From positions 1 to 31,411 of the IMG/VR virus record IMGVR_UViG_3300027736_000158: a stretch of 31,411 bases of DNA; one strand, given 5' to 3'. A program made the translations under genes and the position numbers. Shown piece after piece: positions 29,050 through 31,411 of this stretch (position 1 is its first letter; every line of letters begins with the position of its first letter). The notes under the pieces were generated by a model that was given only the letters and a program-made list of their open reading frames with translations, was not told the origin of the DNA and ran no database searches. The DNA is from a virus.

Positions 29050-30879
29050 CTATTGGGGGGCAAGTAAGGTTTGCGGTTCGTCTCTGCCGACGAGTCCCCA
29101 TCGTGCCGCAATAAGCATCCCAAGCAACTCACAGTCTAGGGCATGGTTATGCTTAACCCCTTGGCGCAGTCGCCAGATAGGCTTACCAGCTTCCTTTACC
29201 CTCACCTCAGAATCGAGCTGGGCGATATACTCCGGCAGAGCATCACGGGCAAATGTGAACACCTTCCGAGCGCGCGTGCCCCAGAATAAATCCTTACCCG
29301 ATAAATTGCTAAACACGATAAGCGATGTGGGGTTGCGTACCCCAGGCACATGAATGGCGGTCGGCGTGTTGTAGAATCTACGCACCGCATCACCGGCCTT
29401 CGTCTTTACGTTGAAATACTCTTGGCCTGAACCCTTGGAACACTGCCAGCCGCGAGCGGCGCACTGCTTGTAGACTTCCTGCGTAGAATTGCCGTCACCA
29501 GAGTCCACCATGACAAGCTGCGGGTGCACGCCGTGCTTGACCGCTAGGGCGTCTAGACCGCCCCAATCCGTCAGGCCATCAGTGCTATTGACCTTGCCGA
29601 ACCAGACCAGGCGGCTGTGCCCGGTGCGTGACCACTGGCGCACGATTGTCCAGAAGTGGTCCCCCTGACAATCCACGGCTAGGGTCAAAAACTTAACCGA
29701 ACCATCGGGAGCGTCGGCCTTGTCCACGATCTGGCCGCGTGGGCCGATGTAGGCCACGGCCTCCCAAGGGTCTGCCATAGCGTAGTCCGAGGACTCGGTG
29801 CTGACCACCATTGACGAGGTATCATCGCTCCAGGGCTGGGCGAGGTACTGGGTCTTAAACAACTTACGCGGTGTCAGGTCACCCAGCTCAGCGACCTCCT
29901 TTGCCTTAATCATGTCCACGGCCAAAGACCCCCAGCTCGTAGATGCCAGAGCGTTGACGTGCAGCCCGACGTACCCGGCCTTCTCGGCCTTGCCTGTAGC
30001 TACAAACCCAGCGCCGCGCTCGACCTCGTTGCACGTAGTCCGCACCTCGTCGTTATCCTCAAGCCGCACCTTGCACTTGGAGCACTCATAGGTCGTTCCG
30101 TTCTGCACGGCCTCAAGGTCCCAGCCGTCAATGCCCTTAGCGCCTTCCGGAAATCTGATGTAGTCCCAGAGGAACGGCTGCCGATGTAGGCACGTCTCGA
30201 CCGGGCAAACGAAGTGCCACTCTCTCTGGTCGGTCATCAGATAGAACTTCCAGAACTCAGCGCCTTGGCCTTCAATATCCCCTGGCTGACTTTCGTAGAC
30301 AGCCTTACTAGCGAACGCCGCCGCCTTCAGTCGGCTCATGCTCATGGCGATTGCCCCGTTAGGCCACTGCCAGATTTCCGACCCGAGGACATAGCGGACG
30401 TGCAGGGACTGCAGGTGCTTCTCGGTTGAGGCCGATCGGTTGTGAATCAAGCAGCCGTCCGCAAACCGTAGCGTCCCAGACTTGTCGTTATCGTCGGCGC
30501 TCATCTGCGAGCGGATATCGCCAACTTGCTCAAACAGTGGCCGCAGCTCATTCAAAGTAAACCCCTTGGCCTTATCTTGCGAGTCGAGGTAGATAGCCAT
30601 TGAAGCCCGGCGGTTAGCCATCAGGTAAGTCGCAATCAGTTTCAGTGTCAGCGTCTTCCCGCAGCCGATTGCCCAGGGCATGAACATCCGGCTGGTCGTC
30701 GGCGCGTTGAAAATACGCACGGCCTCGGCAATCCACGGCCAGCGCTTAGGGTTGTAGCCACCGTCAAAGACCCCAGCTGGAATCTTCTTAACGTTCTCCT
30801 TGAGGTATGCGACCGGGTCACTCAAGGCCGATGGCCTTACGACTGTCAGTCCCTCCTGAAACAGCTCCTCGGCGTTCAT
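29050..30879 (-). CDS. Terminase large subunit, lambda GpA family
   Basis: This is a 609-residue packaging motor and cos endonuclease. The ATPase has a Walker A-like GCGKT (72-76) after PWAI and a Walker B-like YVLGSEIWQW around 153-162. Two Cys pairs (C215/C220 and C256/C259) could bind zinc. The nuclease half has Asp residues in LTLAVDCQGDHF and LVMVDSGDGNST and a late HALDCELLG. The GpA-type architecture predicts cohesive-end packaging, matching the palindromic ends. The start overlaps the small subunit stop (ATGA). Its last codons (LLAPQ) are made by the leader box of the next gene. Confidence 0.94.
   Translation of the reverse strand: MNAEELFQEGLTVVRPSALSDPVAYLKENVKKIPAGVFDGGYNPKRWPWIAEAVRIFNAPTTSRMFMPWAIGCGKTLTLKLIATYLMANRRASMAIYLDSQDKAKGFTLNELRPLFEQVGDIRSQMSADDNDKSGTLRFADGCLIHNRSASTEKHLQSLHVRYVLGSEIWQWPNGAIAMSMSRLKAAAFASKAVYESQPGDIEGQGAEFWKFYLMTDQREWHFVCPVETCLHRQPFLWDYIRFPEGAKGIDGWDLEAVQNGTTYECSKCKVRLEDNDEVRTTCNEVERGAGFVATGKAEKAGYVGLHVNALASTSWGSLAVDMIKAKEVAELGDLTPRKLFKTQYLAQPWSDDTSSMVVSTESSDYAMADPWEAVAYIGPRGQIVDKADAPDGSVKFLTLAVDCQGDHFWTIVRQWSRTGHSRLVWFGKVNSTDGLTDWGGLDALAVKHGVHPQLVMVDSGDGNSTQEVYKQCAARGWQCSKGSGQEYFNVKTKAGDAVRRFYNTPTAIHVPGVRNPTSLIVFSNLSGKDLFWGTRARKVFTFARDALPEYIAQLDSEVRVKEAGKPIWRLRQGVKHNHALDCELLGMLIAARWGLVGRDEPQTLLAPQ
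29051..29071 (-). promoter_or_regulatory. Long-form C-rich leader box inside the end of the terminase gene
   Basis: On the minus strand AACCTTACTTG followed by CCCCCCAATA ends five bases before the ATG at 29045. The element lies in the last codons of the large terminase gene, encoding the C-terminal TLLAPQ and its stop, so it is kept although it is coding. Confidence 0.6.
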
Positions 30880-31382
30880 GCCTTTGGCTCCTCAAACACT
30901 CCAGCTACTCTGGCGACTTTCTCACGCGCGTCTCTTGCCCAATCGCTCAGGACGCCGATGGACTTAATCGGGTCCTTCGGGTTGCAGTTCTCACCACACT
31001 CAGAGCCTAGCGCGTCAAGCCGCTCGACGATCAGGCCAGCCAGACGGAGCATCGCCTCTCGCGCTTCAATCGCCCGGATGTGCTCACGCGCAAAGACCGA
31101 CCTGCGTTCCTGCTCTTCACGCAACGCAACCGCCTGCTTCAAGCTCTGGTTATAAGTTACCTGATACTTGCCCGTCTCAGCGTCACCAGCCCGGAGCATC
31201 CGCTCGTACTTCTCGCGAGCGAGCACGACCAAGCTTTCATGCTTGGCAATCGTCTCGTCGAAGTTCGCGTCGGGGATTCCCTCCACGTCTAGCTCGGGCC
31301 GCTCTTTTTTCGGTCGCCCTGGCTTACGCGGGGAAGTGCCCGTTTCAGAATCGGGCGTTTTTTGCTCATTTTCAAAACTCAT
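30876..31382 (-). CDS. Terminase small subunit
   Basis: This is a 168-residue DNA-recognition subunit. The N-terminus is unstructured and contains an AT-hook-like KPGRPKKE at about 20-27, and the centre is a long helix region (YNQSLKQAVALREEQERRS), followed by a helical C-terminus. This is the size and helical make-up of Nu1/TerS-like proteins, and the gene directly precedes the GpA-type large subunit with an ATGA overlap. It starts about 20 bases inside the terminal palindrome, the place where lambda puts its cos-binding gene. Direct similarity to Nu1 was not seen. Confidence 0.7.
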   Translation of the reverse strand: MSFENEQKTPDSETGTSPRKPGRPKKERPELDVEGIPDANFDETIAKHESLVVLAREKYERMLRAGDAETGKYQVTYNQSLKQAVALREEQERRSVFAREHIRAIEAREAMLRLAGLIVERLDALGSECGENCNPKDPIKSIGVLSDWARDAREKVARVAGVFEEPKA

Positions 31383-31411
31383 GTTAAAAAAAACGGCGGG
31401 GTGGCTAGCCA
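31383..31411. other. Right terminal region with cos-like repeat
   Basis: A run of eight A (31386-31393) and ACGGCGGG precede the terminal GTGGCTAGCCA (31401-31411), identical to bases 1-11. On the minus strand this is the leader of the small terminase gene, CCGCCG followed by eight T. Joined with the left end it forms the palindrome GTGGCTAGCCAC. Confidence 0.6.

Noticed and set aside
28794-29132. Longer N-terminus for the gpW-like protein (start at 29132)
   Set aside because: It would overlap the terminase gene by about 80 bases and add a Cys/Ser-rich extension. The leader box and family length favour 29045.
1-31411. Prophage with attL/attR ends rather than a phage genome with cos ends
   Set aside because: The shared 11 bases could be an attachment core, but no integrase, excisionase or repressor-like switch was seen, no host genes flank the window, and the repeat lies exactly before the terminase genes.

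Overview
The window looks like a complete or near-complete genome of a double-stranded DNA tailed bacteriophage (Caudoviricetes) of about 31.4 kb. The first and last 11 bases are identical. Joining the ends forms a 12-bp palindrome directly upstream of the small terminase gene, which fits a lambda-type cohesive-end (cos) genome. The order small terminase, GpA-type large terminase, gpW-like connector, gpB-type portal, S49 head protease, coiled-coil head protein and major capsid protein is the lambda-like head plan. I see no sheath gene and no integrase, so the best guess is a siphovirus-like, probably lytic phage. The host cannot be fixed from the sequence. Most of the genome is GC-rich, no tRNA was noticed, and many starts carry a C-rich leader instead of a Shine-Dalgarno sequence.

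Layout. Everything is on the minus strand except a block at 5366-9522. Reading leftward from the right end: packaging and head genes (31382-25222); an intrinsic terminator just after the capsid gene; connector, tail and tail-fibre genes (25146-16317); then a run of small membrane or lysis-associated genes including a holin candidate and an HELLH metallopeptidase (16320-14169). Next come a recombination and nucleotide module: ATP-dependent ligase, RecE-like exonuclease, RecT annealase, a terminator, dNMP kinase, metallophosphoesterase and a DNA-binding protein (14072-9605). It ends at a convergent hairpin region facing the plus-strand block. At the left are an SF2 helicase, a VRR-NUC nuclease and a Toprim primase-helicase (5259-862), then a 326-bp repeat-rich gap that is a candidate origin, and a helix-turn-helix gene running into the cos palindrome.

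The plus-strand block holds about thirteen short genes, most joined by ATGA stop/start overlaps, ending in a signal-bearing lysozyme-like enzyme. Inside it sits an AT-rich two-gene cassette: a small phage protein plus a TET-associated-type glycosyltransferase. It is bounded by a perfect 17-bp direct repeat that contains the ribosome-binding site of the next gene, and this is the clearest sign of recent gene acquisition in the window.

Working together: the helicase, nuclease and primase-helicase would start replication using a host polymerase (none is encoded here). RecE/RecT and ligase would recombine and repair. The terminase would cut cos and fill the capsid. The small tail module assembles around an unusually short tape-measure candidate, and holin-like and lysozyme-like proteins release the progeny.
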